Assembly: GCF_018446385.1 (NCBI RefSeq) | Contig: NC_055987.1 | Coordinates: 31,068,202-31,132,201, forward strand | DNA length: 64,000 nucleotides | From: Zingiber officinale | Lineage: Eukaryota; Streptophyta; Magnoliopsida; Zingiberales; Zingiberaceae | Direction of reading: 5' to 3' | Shown here: piece by piece, positions 1-12,011 of the stretch | Layout: each line of letters opens with the position of its first letter | How positions within the stretch are numbered: the stretch's first letter is position 1 | Translations under genes and position numbers: made by a program | The notes under the pieces: generated by a model | Seen by the model: only the letters and a program-made list of their open reading frames with translations | Database searches by the model: none | What the model was told of the DNA's origin: nothing

Positions 1-1724
1 CATGTAGGTGGAGAAAACACACAAAAGGTGTGCTAGCACCTTGTGTGGTCACGGCAAGAGGAGGAAAGGGAGAGAGCTCTCTTGAGGAAGAAGAAGAAGA
101 AGTAATGCCTTGAATAAAAATCAAATTTCATTCACCACTTTTGTGTGGCCGGCCACTCCATGGAGTGTAACTCCCATTCCACATTAATCACAATTAATGT
201 GAAGCCATTAAGAGGTGTTTTGTAACTCCTATGATGTGGCACATCATGAAGATGTGGACCATTACCATTGGTCCACATCTTGCCACCTCACAATGATGTG
301 GCAAATGAGTAACCTCCACTCATTTAATGTGGTCAACCCACATTAAATGCAATGGAGGCTTGTAACCTCCATGAGGTGGCAAAACAAGATGATGTGGAAC
401 AACACTATTGGTCCACATCTTGCCACCTCACTCATGATGTGGCAAAGAGTCAAGTCAAACTTGACTCTTCCTCTTCCTCTCTAGTCAAGTCAAACTTGAC
501 TCAATCTCTCTCATGGTTGATCTAATCTAACCATTTGATTCAAGCCAACTTAATATAATGAATCTAATTCATTAAATTAAATTGATCTAATGAGTCATAA
601 TCTAAATTAGACTCGTTAAATACATGAATCAACTTGAGTCTAACTCAATTAGCCCAATTTGGATTACTCTTAATCCAATTTGATTCATCAAATGAATCTA
701 ATCCTCTTGGTTCATCATATGAACCAAATCTCCATCTAAATGTCCTAAGTGTGTGACCCTATAGGTTCTTGTAACGTTGGCAATGCCCTAAACCCATTTA
801 GGAGCATAAGTAATGAGCGGTATCTAGCAACACATCATTACTACCCAAGTTACAAGAAATGTCGAGATTCAACATCACCTTGTGACTACTAATTGTGACT
901 CCTCACAATATGTGACATTGTCCTTCTATTCTAGACATCTAGATTGATCAATGTGAGGCATAGACCGTGTCATCCTCTAATCAATCTAAATCTTGAACTC
1001 CAAGTAGACTCACTCGATCAAATGAGCTCAACATCTAATGTTGACTCATTTGGACATGGCCATGCACTTCGTGGTCTAACTCTATCAAGAATATTGATGT
1101 CGCTCCCGTCATATGGGAAGGATAGATCCCATCTACATCACTCACATCCCTCTGTATAATTTGTTACATACCCAGTAATCGCCTTTATAGTCCACCCTGT
1201 TACGGGTGACGTTTGACGAAACCAAAGTACATAACTCCTTATGTAGGGATCCATGGTGACTTCAGGTCAAAGGACTAATAGTCATACTAATAGCCACATG
1301 AGAAAGTATATGACACTCATATAACGATCCATGATACTTTCTCATGGTGGGTTATTCAGTATACATTCTCTAATGCATACCCATGTGTCAGCTTGATATC
1401 TCTATATCCATGACTTGTGAGATCAAGTCATCGAGCTGACCTACATGCTAGTCTTATTGTATTAACATTGTCCCTGAATGTTAATACTCGACTAGGAATG
1501 ATTTAGAGTAGTGTTCCCTATATCATCTCACTATCGATTCAACCAATCGATTGATATAGGTAAGAACCTTCTACTCAAGGACGTTACTATACTTATTTTA
1601 TCTGGCACTAATACAAATAAGCATAATAACCAAAAAATCAAATGCCTTAATATATATATACAAGAATATGATATACATGAGTCCATATAATCATCAAATG
1701 ATTGGCTCTAGGGCTCTAACTAAC
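1..1724 (-). mobile_element. LTR-type retrotransposon repeat, reverse orientation, truncated at the window edge
   Basis: No credible host coding sequence is seen. The stretch is moderately AT-rich, has no long ORF, and contains inverted and direct copies of short strings (for example the segment around 230-460 with repeated gatgtggca / tccacatcttgccacctca). The right end reads ctctaactaaca, which on the minus strand would begin TGTTAG, a usual LTR start. The 5' side runs off the window, so its length and partner LTR are unknown. The copia-like assignment is from general resemblance only. Confidence 0.4.
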
Positions 1725-2640
1725 AGAACTTGCAGCCTCTTTCGACTAGACTTGAAGGGGAGGCTTGTGATTCGGTAATGATGAGGGGTCCCACCAAAGA
1801 TAGGTCAAAATAAGGAAGATCAGCTGACGTGGGAGACAAAGTCAAGCGGGGTATCCAAGTTGGTCGAACAGGCAAGGTGTGGTGCAGCCGAGCGGATCGG
1901 GTATGGCCGAGCAAATTGCATACGGCCAAGCGGATGACACCAGTTTAGGAGACAAGCAAGTCGAGCATTCCCTGGTTGGACAATATTGCCCTCCGACAAT
2001 GAAGGAAGCTAAGCAGCAGTTGGTCTCGTCGACCTGGCTCCTCTTCCGGTTAGATGGGGATAGCCGACAATAGTCAGGAAGCAAGGAAAAAGATGAGCCG
2101 ACAGACCCTAAGGACACTACCGAGCGGGGCAACCCGACTGAGTAGACTCCGGTCGACTGCGTATGACCCCACTAAATATCTTGTCATATCTTTTTGAGAG
2201 TTTGTATCACTGACAGCAAAGCATGTCCAACAAGCAATCATACTTTAGAAGCTCCCAAGCTATCACATCAGAGAATTGCATGGTTGCTTAAGGAATGGTG
2301 GCAGAGATACTTTTCGACTGGTCTTTTCTTAGGATACCTAGGAAAATGTGTCTACGCTTTGGGATGTGTATACGAACAGGACAGTGACATTATAAAAGGA
2401 GGTTCACATCTACATGAGGAGGTATGCGCAACTTCATTTCCTACACACTTTCTCTATAGTTCTTCCTCCTTTGAGATCATCGAAAACTAACTTGAGCGTC
2501 AGAGGGCCAACGTTGGGAATCCCTTCTCGGCCCAACATTGACGCTTTTGTGTTGTAGGACTACGTGAAGTCTTCTCTTCGTCAACCTTCTGACCACATCC
2601 CCAGCTCACCACCATCTCTATCGAACATGATCACTTTTTA
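1725..2640 (+). mobile_element. Ty3-gypsy-type LTR or LTR fragment
   Basis: The segment carries the GC-richer gagcgg / ggccga vocabulary also seen at 60361-61125 and 63600-64000. It has a clear TATA box (tataaaagga at 2391) followed about 100 bases later by cttgagcgtcagagggcc and an R/U5-like pyrimidine-rich tail. No gag or pol follows, so this looks like a solo or truncated LTR. Edges are approximate; I did not find a target-site duplication. Confidence 0.5.
2391..2400 (+). promoter_or_regulatory. TATA box of the gypsy-type LTR
   Basis: The string tataaaagga lies upstream of the short pyrimidine-rich block and the conserved ttgagcgtc motif in the LTR-like segment, the expected place for the element's core promoter. 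Confidence 0.45.
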
Positions 2641-2797
2641 TATCATCATATATCAATCTATCTGTTTCGGCTCTTCTGCTTATTGATACATTCGCATCAA
2701 TCCATCTGTATCTCATTGATTCCTTCATTAAAAAAAAAAATCATAATAGTATCTATTCATCTTTATATTTCATTGATTATTTCATCAGTTTTTATAA

Positions 2798-3112
2798 TTT
2801 GTTCAAAATAATATTTAAAATAAAATAAATGGGAAAGTATTTTATAAAAAAAAACTAAGAATAGGTTTGATGAATAATAAATTTGTTCAAAATAAAATTT
2901 AAAATAAAATAAATCGGAAAATATTTTTTAAAAAAAATTAAGAATGATCAATAACAAATTTGTTCAAAATAATATTTAAAATAAAATAAATGAGAAAATA
3001 TTTTTTAAAAAAAATTAAGAATGATCAATAACAAATTTGTTCAAAATAATATTTAAAATAAAATAAATAAGAAAATATTTTTTAAAAAAATTAAGAATAG
3101 TTTGGATGAATA
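2798..3112. repeat. AT-rich tandem repeat, 77-bp period, four copies
   Basis: Copies begin at 2798, 2882, 2959 and 3036, each starting tttgttcaaaata and ending near attaagaat(ga). The last three are almost identical and spaced 77 bp; the first is more diverged and longer. Non-coding. Confidence 0.85.
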
Positions 3113-4150
3113 ACAAGAGGGAGCATGTCAGAGAAAGAACAACAGAATTTAAAAAGGTAAAAAAAAACAATTATAAAAACATATTCTGCGGTCCAAAAAA
3201 AATTTTAGTTTTGGAGATTCAGAAAGGAGTTAGTTTCTTGAAAATTTTAAGGGATAAAAATTTAAAAACACCCTTAATTAATAGAATTTAAAAGGACATT
3301 TTTAAAAATAAAATAATATAATATAAGCGAATGTGTAAAATAAATGGATTCAATTTCATTAAAAAAATTATACATATAATTTTTTCACCAACTTATTTAA
3401 AATTATTTAAATTTAATAAAAAACACTTTAATATGCTTACAATAATCGTAATATTATTGTTTTAAAATATTATAACAACTAATGCTCTAATAGCAACTAT
3501 TTAATAGTTGCTATAGCAATATTATGATAATTTTAACAATGTCAAAAAATATTTTAATTAAATTTAAATAATTTTAGTCAAATTGTTAAAGTCTTTTTTT
3601 TTTAAAGTGTTGTATCTATAATTTTTTGATTGAGATGGAATAAAAAGTATAAAAAATAATGAGATTTTTTTTAAAAGAAAAAATATTAAATTCCGACCAT
3701 ATGAGAGTGGCAAGGCCGAACAAGAGCATCCGGATCAATTCTCAGCAAAGGTCATTACCAAATGTGATTGCTTCCTAGACAAACAAGAGCATTCAAAGTC
3801 AATTCTCATCAAGGATATTACCAAACGTAATTGATTCCCAGAAAGTCTTGTTGCAGGTGTCTGGTTGCTTGCGCTTCCAGATTTACCCGATGGATGAACC
3901 GGAGAAAGACCATCTACAAATTATCCCCAATAGAAACTCCGTTGAATAAACTCCAAGGTCATCCTCATTTTGCCTCTAAAGAAAAATCACAAGTCCTATG
4001 TACACAAAACTTGACCAATCAAGCAGATGGGATCGAAAGAGAATAGCCCTGTGAAATTCTAAGATTTCCCACTGTAAATAAGCAGTAAAACTAAAAAGAT
4101 TCAATGTGCACAGTGCTATCTTAGAAAAAAGGGAGAAGCCCTCTATCTAT
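3113..4150. other. AT-rich intergenic DNA downstream of the XRI1-like gene
   Basis: From 3113 to about 3690 the sequence is very AT-rich with no coding signal. From 3700 to 3840 there is an imperfect direct repeat (caagagcat...caattctca...aaggtcattaccaaa, then caagagcattc...caattctcatcaaggatattaccaaa). The last 100 bases are probably the 3' UTR of the minus-strand gene ending at 4151. Confidence 0.5.
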
Positions 4151-5925
4151 TCAGCCTTTGGTTCTTAGAACTGTAATGCTTCCTTTCCCCCCTTCAGTTA
4201 GAATCTTGGTCTTCACAATCACAGGCTTCCCGGAAAAAGGCGAGGTTGAATATCCGACAGCAGTGTCATTGTGCATCTCAATTCTTGGTTTCATTGGTGG
4301 AGCATGAATCCGTTGGTTTATGTCTTCCAAAGTCGAGTGTCCTCTAGCTTCGCATGGTTTGATGAAGGTAAAGGGAATGGCAACAGAGGAAGTTAACCTT
4401 GTTCTATAATTCGTAGGGGATATTACACCTGAAAAGAAATTCATAACAAGAAAATGATCATAGATTCGAAGAGGTTCGAGCACAGAAACATATTAACCAA
4501 GCCTTGAATTGAACTAGGAGGATTAACAATGCTACAAAAATACCTCTGGAAATCTTAAGAGTAGCAGAGTTGATGGGTTTTGGAAAGGCAGTGGTCACTG
4601 TATCAGGTTCTCCATTGAGGAAATCTATGAAGAACAAATGATACTGTCAAATATATGTGGACAACAGCATCAGGATTCTGAACTCTACTAACCTGAAACA
4701 TCGATAATTGGTTTAATTTGTTCGCTTTTACTGGACGACCTACCAAGAAATACACAATCAGGTTATGAAAAAAAAAAAGAGAAAAACATGTAAAAGAAAA
4801 GATGATTCAGTAGAGCAGCAATACATCTCACTATCATTTAAATAGTTGTCCAGCCACTCATCCAATGGTTGGTCCAAGACTTCATTGCTGAACAGAAAAC
4901 CTTCATCTAGCACAAATTCTCTGATTAGAATTAGCTGTATCATAATCCATGTCTGCATTAGTGAACCAAATTATTCAAGGAATAAAACCAATGAAAACCT
5001 GAACTTGTTGGATTCCAGTCTAAATTTTCTGACCAAGTATCCATTGGAGCTGAGTTCTCCTGAACATTAAAATCAAAGCAGGTTGATTCCATTGGTCTAA
5101 ATGGAATATGATAAGAATTGAGAAAATGGCATTAGAACTTACTGCATCAGCATCACAAGTAAATAAGGCCCGACGTCTCTTCAATCGCGGTTCCTCGTTC
5201 TCTTCCCGGAGATTCTTCTTAGCCTTATCTGTCATGGCCTTTATCAGTTCAAAGGGCTTGAGACAGTCACAATTAGAGGCAAAATCTGAAGATTGTACCT
5301 CTTAAATCCGATATGTCTAAGCCAAGACCAGTGGAATTTGGAATGGGGGTTTGATTCGGCATGGCATATGACAAACTATCAGTTTTTTGGTTGTTTCCAT
5401 CCCAAAATCTCTGACGTAGTCCTATGGATTTGAGAATACAAGTCCAAAATATTAATTTTTTTTCAGGGGGGAAAAAATGTTCGAGCAGTGATGATGAACA
5501 ACAAACCAAGATGGTAGTCTCTGTACACGCAAGTTTCATCTTCTTGCCATTGCCACGCATCACTGTCACAAATTCGACATATATAAAGCAAATCCAAGAG
5601 TTTTGTATCAAACAACAAGCTGATTCAGATCGGGCCAAGAATGCTAATGGATTCTATGCTCCAGTAAACATAACTAGATTAGGAAAAAAAATATTCATCC
5701 GGATTAAACGCGCACAAATCGAAATCAAGAAAAATATGAGAGAGAAAAACACATGGCAAATCATGAGACCGGATCAAGGGATGGCCAAGATAATACATTC
5801 CAGTCGCAGGGGAAGAAATTAAATAGGATGGATTGAGGAAGAAACCATCAGAATCTGACGATTCTTTATTACAAAAGATTGGTAAGAAGATCTCACTTGT
5901 CGACGATGTTTCGATGGAAGTCCAT
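4151..5925 (-). CDS. XRI1: XRI1-like protein (X-ray induced transcript 1 family), 8 exons, 261 aa
   Basis: XRI1 in Arabidopsis is a DNA-damage-inducible nuclear protein that binds MND1 and is needed for meiosis and pollen development. Hand-built minus-strand exons: 5925-5897, 5408-5299, 5228-5143, 5059-4999, 4918-4825, 4739-4693, 4624-4544 and 4428-4151; all junctions are GT-AG and close in phase. Recognition rests mainly on the C-terminus, which has the family's DINQRI block and then a YSTSPFSGKPV...TEGGKGSI...RTKG end. A basic KRRR patch lies near residue 65 and an acidic LDEWLDNYLNDSEM segment near residue 120. No enzyme domain is expected. The first exon is only 29 nt and intron 2 is about 70 nt, so the N-terminus is the least certain part; an upstream in-frame ATG was not used because the 5926-6082 stretch does not join in phase. 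The family assignment is strong, the 5' end moderate. Confidence 0.82.
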
Positions 5926-6506
5926 AGCCGTTAAAGAGAAGAGAGAGCTGTAGCAAAGTTGACTCCTTTCCTTTATGTGTGACTGTGATTCTGGATGTTC
6001 GAGCAGCGGAGAAGAAAGGCGATTGCGACGGCACGTTTTCCTCCCTCTCCGCAACCAATGGCCACTCCTTTAATCTATTCATGAATTAACCAACGGTCCT
6101 GATTCATGGAACGGAACTTGGATGGAAGCACGACCAGCTGCCCATTTCCTGGCATTTTCTTTTTCATTATCTATTTTTTGTCCCCACGTTATTTATTTTT
6201 TTCATTTTACCTCTTATTACTTCAAATTATTGCAACCCCCTCCCCGACTTGTGGAAACAAGAATATCCCTTCTCCGATGTGTGTGTATACATATTGATTA
6301 ATATATATATTTAACTCTTTGAATTGATTAATTTTAAAGATAATAAATTTGGTCGTATGAAAATTTTTTATTGGATACATTTGAGAAGTGTAAATGGGTT
6401 CTAACAGACGACCCAGTATCACGAATGATTTGAGCACTCCAAGCGTATAATACATATTAGGAGATAATCGAACTCTCATTGTATAGGAGTTCGTCTAATT
6501 TCTTAC

Positions 6507-6602
6507 CATCACATCGAGCCCCGAGGCTTCTCGGTTTACTAATGGTGATAGGCCCATCGCATCAAGCCTCAGGACTTCTTGGTTTACTAATGGCGATAAA
6601 TG
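6507..6602. repeat. 48-bp tandem duplication
   Basis: Two copies beginning at 6507 and 6555 share catc(a/g)catc(g/a)agcc...cttctcggtttactaatgg, with a handful of substitutions. Non-coding. Confidence 0.7.
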
Positions 6603-6913
6603 TGGACATCGTTCATCCTCCAAAATATGAGAATTATAATTTTAATCAAGGAAAATTATTTTATTAATTTAATATCTCCTCTAATTTAATACTTTTAAAA
6701 AATAATCTAAAAATTTATTAATATCAAAATGTTCTTAATATTTTTGGGTAAAAATCATAGGAGCCCCCTCATTTTCTGAATCATCAAAGTAGGATCCCAT
6801 TTTAATTTTTTATTAAAAGAGTGTCCTAGCCCTATGAAATAACATAGATACCATCTGACACATGCATGCATCTGACACGCATAATACTATCTTTTTTCTT
6901 GTCTAAATTTTAT

Positions 6914-7090
6914 CATGTTGTAGCAATTATATTCCCGTAGCTACTACAAAGATTGTAATTATAGTAGCTACGGGTTCATAGTTACTATAACGGTTGTTAT
7001 AATTATATTAGTTACAAACCGTATGTAACTAGTATAACTATAATGTTGTAGCATCTACGAACCCATAATTACAATCCATGTATAGAGGAG
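6914..7090. repeat. Inverted-repeat-rich AT segment, possible degraded foldback element
   Basis: Strings such as cccgtagctac near 6943 and gtagctacggg near 6964 are reverse complements, and ttgtagc...gaaccc strings recur up to 7075. No target duplication was identified, so a MITE assignment is tentative. Confidence 0.35.
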
Positions 7091-8372
7091 TTAAGAATTG
7101 ATTTTTTAAATTGGGAGAAGAGTCATAATTCCATAGATAAGTTGCTTGTTTAGAAACCCTAAAGTTTAAATCCTAAAACGAACTAGTAGATGAACTTTTT
7201 ATTGTGTGCATGTTATATGTTCCACGTGATTTCATGAGTAATTGAATAGTTTAATATATCCTTCTAACATGATGAGATAATTAAAAAATAGACTCTATAT
7301 TTGAAATATATTTTCCGTATCAAATGTCTTTGTAGTACTACTAAAGAAAATATTAATAAAGAAACTCGTATGTTTCAAGTGATTCAATAATTAATTGAAT
7401 AATTATAATATATTTGTAACAGCTATGAAATCTTAACTGTTATAATACAGTATACTGTTCACTTGTAGTAGCTATGATTTTGTAACTACTATAATATAAC
7501 CAGATTTAAACTGCAAAATAGGCGGGAGTGCGTATACAGCATGTTGGAGAGCATTTGTATGATTTTACATAGTATTGGGTGTCATTTGACTATTTCAGAA
7601 AAAATAGGACATCTCATTTTTTCCCAATATTTTTTATAGACCAAAATGTTAACTGACTTACTTGGTTACACCAGTAAGTACAACTAGTGTGCCGAAATGA
7701 TAGAATATAGCCCAACCCAGATAGACAGCTGAAGTATACGAAATGCTCTAGGAATTGAGGATAGACACGTCGTGCACACAATTTAAGAGAAATCCAAAAT
7801 AGAAATTTTTTAAAAAAAAAAGTACTGGACTGGAATTCTATACCACACTTGCCACTGCTGCAAACTTGAATCGAAAGTATGGCATCTACAACTTTCAATA
7901 TTCTTGCACTCTGCTTCTTCACTGTGAGAACTTGGTAACTAAGAACACATGTATAGTTGGAATCAAAGACTTTCTGTAATTTTGTAGTGATACTGGTTAA
8001 ATGGATATGCATGCTTTAGAGAAAAGCTTGTTCCTCGAATATTTCGACTCATTTTGCATGTGCATATACAACTGTAAAACGATTAGACAAATTAATCAAG
8101 TTTTTGATTCAGCATTGGCACATTCACAAGAGTCTACAAAAGAAGAAATAGATCAGACACATCTGCAACGTATCTTCCTGCATTTTGATAACCAGTCTTT
8201 TCAATACTTGATAGTATAACTACAAGAATGTGTAGAATCGGTCAGGGTACAAAATATATATACGGAACACGCAAGAAATATTCATCATAATAAAGCTATG
8301 AAGAGAACTTCGAGAACGAAGCTGTTTAAAAGGGGCTTTAGGCTTAAACTTCAGAGACTCTCATATCCAGTT

Positions 8373-9928
8373 TCACTTGGAGAACCAGCTTAGGCACCCG
8401 CAGCTCTGCAACAAGAATAAAGATATTCGTCAAATTATGACCGATATTGCAGTAAATTTTCTTTGTAGTGAATATCAAACCATTGCGGTTAAATGGTAGA
8501 GTTCATAAAGCTTCAATTGCAGAAAGTGAAGCCTCTGTAAGCCTGATTCCTCCTACAATCAGGACAGTTATGATGTGCAACAACTACTAGTCAAATGCAA
8601 CTATTACTGCAGCACATCTAGCTGCTGCATTTGAGATTTCTCATTGTAAAGATCGTAGTTTCTACTACAAATGTGATTGTAAACTAGTCTCTGCAGCAAC
8701 TTGTTAAGGAAATATGTTGTGGTGATGACCTGAGCTTCTGTAGTAGTTTCTGGTTGAATGTTTGGCTCCGGTGGCTGATACGGGGTTCCTGGAGTTCTTC
8801 GATTTTCAGCTATCAACTTGAAGATGCCAGTGTACTTCTCACCGGACGCCGGATCATTGTCATCCCACCCAGCAAAAGGTGGCACTGCTATATCATCATG
8901 AGAAGGCTGCCATCCAGATAAGCACCATTAGCATAACTGTTTTTTCACTACCGAATTAGAAATCATGCCATTTTACCCTCATGTCATTTGCAAACCTTGC
9001 ACAATGTTTGAACATGACTTATCGATGAAGAGGTTGACAGTGAAATCTTACAAGTTTAGGGTATTTCAGTTGGCAGGCAACAACTGAAATCAACTCGATC
9101 AAACATGCAACTTCATAATAAAGTTCTAAAGAATATCTTACTGTCGTATTGGCCTTTGATCTAATTCTTCCAGGAGTACCTTCCGATGCCAACCTCCTGT
9201 CTGATGTAGGATTTCTCGCAGCTCTTTCAGCAGGTTTACTCTCACGGTTGCTGTCGTTGGATCTTGTCGATCTCTGCTTGTCGTCATTATATTTCTCTGG
9301 ATCTTCATTTCTCTGACGACGTGGATTTGTTGAGGATTTACGAACAACGTCTTCATTGCGCACTGAAGGTCTATCAGTTCGACGAGAATTTCCACTGCCT
9401 CTTCTTGGCTTCGAGTCTTCAGTCTTGGCAGCATCAGGATTACGCCTAAGCTGTCCGTCTTCGACAAAAGCTTGACCATTTCGGTTAGTTGGAGCTATCC
9501 CTCCAACTTTCCCCCGGGCTTGGTCGAAGAACTGTGTGCGAGGGACACTTTCAGCAGTGGCCCAGTTGCCTACTTTTGTGTCTTTCTCCTGTTTCTACAT
9601 CCAACAAGAACCATTAATTCTAAGTGAAGATTAAATTGATGACGAGCTTCGATCGACGTGAGCCAGTAAAGAGAGAGAGAGAAAATCATATTCTAGTTTG
9701 GAAATTAATCGAGCAGTTTGCAGAGATCCCGCTATATAATTCAGCAAATTAAAGCTAACATTTATGAGAAACAGAAAAGGGCAATCGAGCCGAACTATTT
9801 CTCAGGTTAACCAATTCATGAAGACGAGCAAAGTGAGAGATCTTCGCGTAATTGATTCAACTGCGATGCCACAATTCAGCAAATTTGTTCCCAAAGAAAA
9901 CAAGAGGAAGAGAGGGGCTCACATCCAT
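8373..9928 (-). CDS. RIN4-like protein (RPM1-interacting protein 4 family, two NOI domains), 222 aa
   Basis: RIN4 is a plasma-membrane immune regulator guarded by NLR receptors and targeted by bacterial effectors. Exons on the minus strand: 9928-9923, 9594-9142, 8906-8730 and 8405-8373, all in phase. The N-terminal NOI-like segment (about residues 9-30) includes VGNWATAESVPRTQFFDQAR. The middle is basic and hydrophilic. The second NOI (about 160-190) reads VPPFAGWDDNDPASGEKYTG then IFKLIAENRR. The last exon encodes SCGCLSWFSK, a Cys-containing tail as used for palmitoylation in this family. The length is close to RIN4's roughly 211 aa. Odd: the first exon codes only Met-Asp, and the N-terminal site lacks the usual VPxFGxW (here TKVGNW), while the second site is close to it (VPPFAGW). 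The start is inferred from phase; the rest is secure. Confidence 0.85.
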
Positions 9929-11230
9929 TCGGTGGGTTGCGATAGAAAACTAGCAGACGCAAAATTCTTGGAAGCAGCTTCAAGCGACCTCCTTTTGGGC
10001 TTTGTGGTTTCAGAGAGACGAAGAAAAGAACCATCAACTTGAGTTGGAGGAATAAGAAGCTTGAGAAGATGATAATTACAAAAAAAAATAAAATAGATAG
10101 ATAGATAAATAAAATTATAATAAAATTGACGGCGGCAACTTGGTCGTTGTTTCGGGACAGATATTCAGATAAGCCCCTCCTAATTAATAAATTTGGTCAC
10201 GGCCCTTCTTGTAAAAAATGCTCGGATCATGTCTCCTCTCATATTTTTGATCAGGGATCCTGGTCCATTTTTAAGAGGATGAATCAGGGCAGGTAAGATC
10301 AGAAGATCTCGCCTACATATTTTTCTCACATGACATGATAAAAATAATAATAATAAAAAAGCTTACATATATAATTATATAAACTTTGAGCCTTTTTCTA
10401 TAGTGTTTGTTTTCTTTTTTTAAAAAAAAAAACTTTTGTTGCGTTTGCTTTTTAGACTGAATCGTTTGTGGGACTCGGTCAAAATTGATCGGTGGACTTG
10501 GGATAATTGGATAAACGATTAAATTGAGGGAAATGTATCCAAGCAAGCATTGGAAACATATTGCACTTCATTGGTTAACATTTTTTTATTTTATTAAATA
10601 TATTTGTTTTTTTTTTTGCCACTGTTTTTAACTATTTATGTATATATTTTTGGAGTGAGAGAGAGACGTTTTATTGTAGTTTCCGAGTGAACTCCCAGAA
10701 GTGACAATTTCTTCCTCGAACAAGCCTTCATTGTTTTTGACCGGAATCTTGGCGATTGGCAATTTTCCTGGAGAAAGCATTCATACCTTGTTCTATTCAA
10801 TCTGTTTGAATTTTCAACGCGAGGAAAAGAAATTGTTAGGCAATAGTCTGATGATGGCTACCGTGTTTCTTGGATAATTTACCATTAAACAAAAAGAATA
10901 ATAAGAGAAGAAAATTTCAATAAAAATTAAAGAAAAAGTTATAAAGAGGTAAAAATAAGGAAAGCGAATTTTAGATATGATGCTGAATTAAATTTCATGT
11001 AAATTTCTGAGCTATAAGAGTTAGGAAGTTTATTATACACTTAATCATCGCGTGGACTATCCTTCCTATGCTTGGACTAGTAGCTTTGCCTTTCCCATTT
11101 TCTCTTCCCTGAGAATATTTGGCAAAATTCCAAATTTAGGTGAACAAAAGATGATGGAGACTACCTCCATGGAATTCAAAATTCTTACTTTCGAGATTGA
11201 GACGAAGGTTGAGAATTCATGAATTTGGTA

Positions 11231-11279
<49 letters not shown>

Positions 11280-12011
11280 CAAAAGTATTCCAAGTAATTG
11301 TTCTAGAAGACATAAATTGAATGGAAGGCCCATTTATTTCGCATAAAGTAATGTGTAAAATATTTCTGGGACCATAGAGGCAAGTTATGCTGAGAGAATT
11401 GCAATCACAAATAATTAAAAAAAATGACAGCGAAACTATATGCAGATGTAGGCGAAAAGCCCGAACATTTATTATAAATTATCTCAATTTAAATGGACTT
11501 GGCCAATGAAATGTATGAAGATACCAAACCCATAGCAAAAATGGCTATCAGTGATAACGATGGCATACAGTAGATTAATCGCTAGGCATTCCAGAGCTAT
11601 AGCTTTCAAGCGTTATGTAACAAGTCATAGAAACATTACGTCAGAAGAAACGTACCAAGAATTTTACAGTCTTTACTGATTCCAGAAATAGCTTTCCACT
11701 GATGAATAACCTCGACTGGGAACTATTTGAGGCTTGCATATGAAGCATCAATTGATAGGAGAAGACCAAATGATTTTGTGCACATTGTTTACTACAACAG
11801 AAATGGAATATATGCATGGTTGAAAAGTTTTGCCTCAAGAATGCGAACATGAAAACTGGGCTCATGAATATTGATCATACGGGAGAAAAATGAGGTAATA
11901 AGATTCATGTGTTACAGGATGACCCAAATCCATTGCATCCAAGTTAAAATGGAAAAGAATATCTGAAGAACCATTTTTGATCTCCTCTTGATAAGCTACA
12001 GCTTAGAAAGA
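9929..12011. other. Intergenic region between RIN4-like and O-fucosyltransferase genes
   Basis: 9929-10060 is the likely 5' UTR and promoter of the RIN4-like gene; it contains an upstream ATG whose frame does not join exon 2. 10070-11230 is AT-rich without coding signal. A long AT microsatellite sits at 11233-11275. 11400-12011 probably includes the 3' UTR of the following minus-strand gene. Short ORFs here have no recognisable domain. Confidence 0.5.
11233..11275. repeat. (AT)n microsatellite
   Basis: About 21 uninterrupted TA/AT dinucleotide units, flanked by aag on the left and aaaaac on the right. Confidence 0.95.

Larger units (their letters stand above)
5926..8372. other. Intergenic region between the XRI1-like and RIN4-like genes
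   Basis: 5926-6110 is likely 5' UTR and promoter of the XRI1-like gene. A 48-bp tandem pair lies at 6507-6602. From about 6770 to 7620 the DNA is AT-rich with many inverted gtagctac / tagttactat strings (6914-7090, 7420-7500), suggesting a degraded foldback transposon. Short ORFs here (for example around 7614-8012 and 8001-8219) show no family resemblance and no codon bias, so no gene is called. 8220-8372 is probably the 3' UTR of the RIN4-like gene. Confidence 0.5.

Noticed and set aside
7614-8219. Two moderate ORFs between XRI1 and RIN4 genes
   Set aside because: They have AT-rich, random-looking codon use and no domain or splicing partner.
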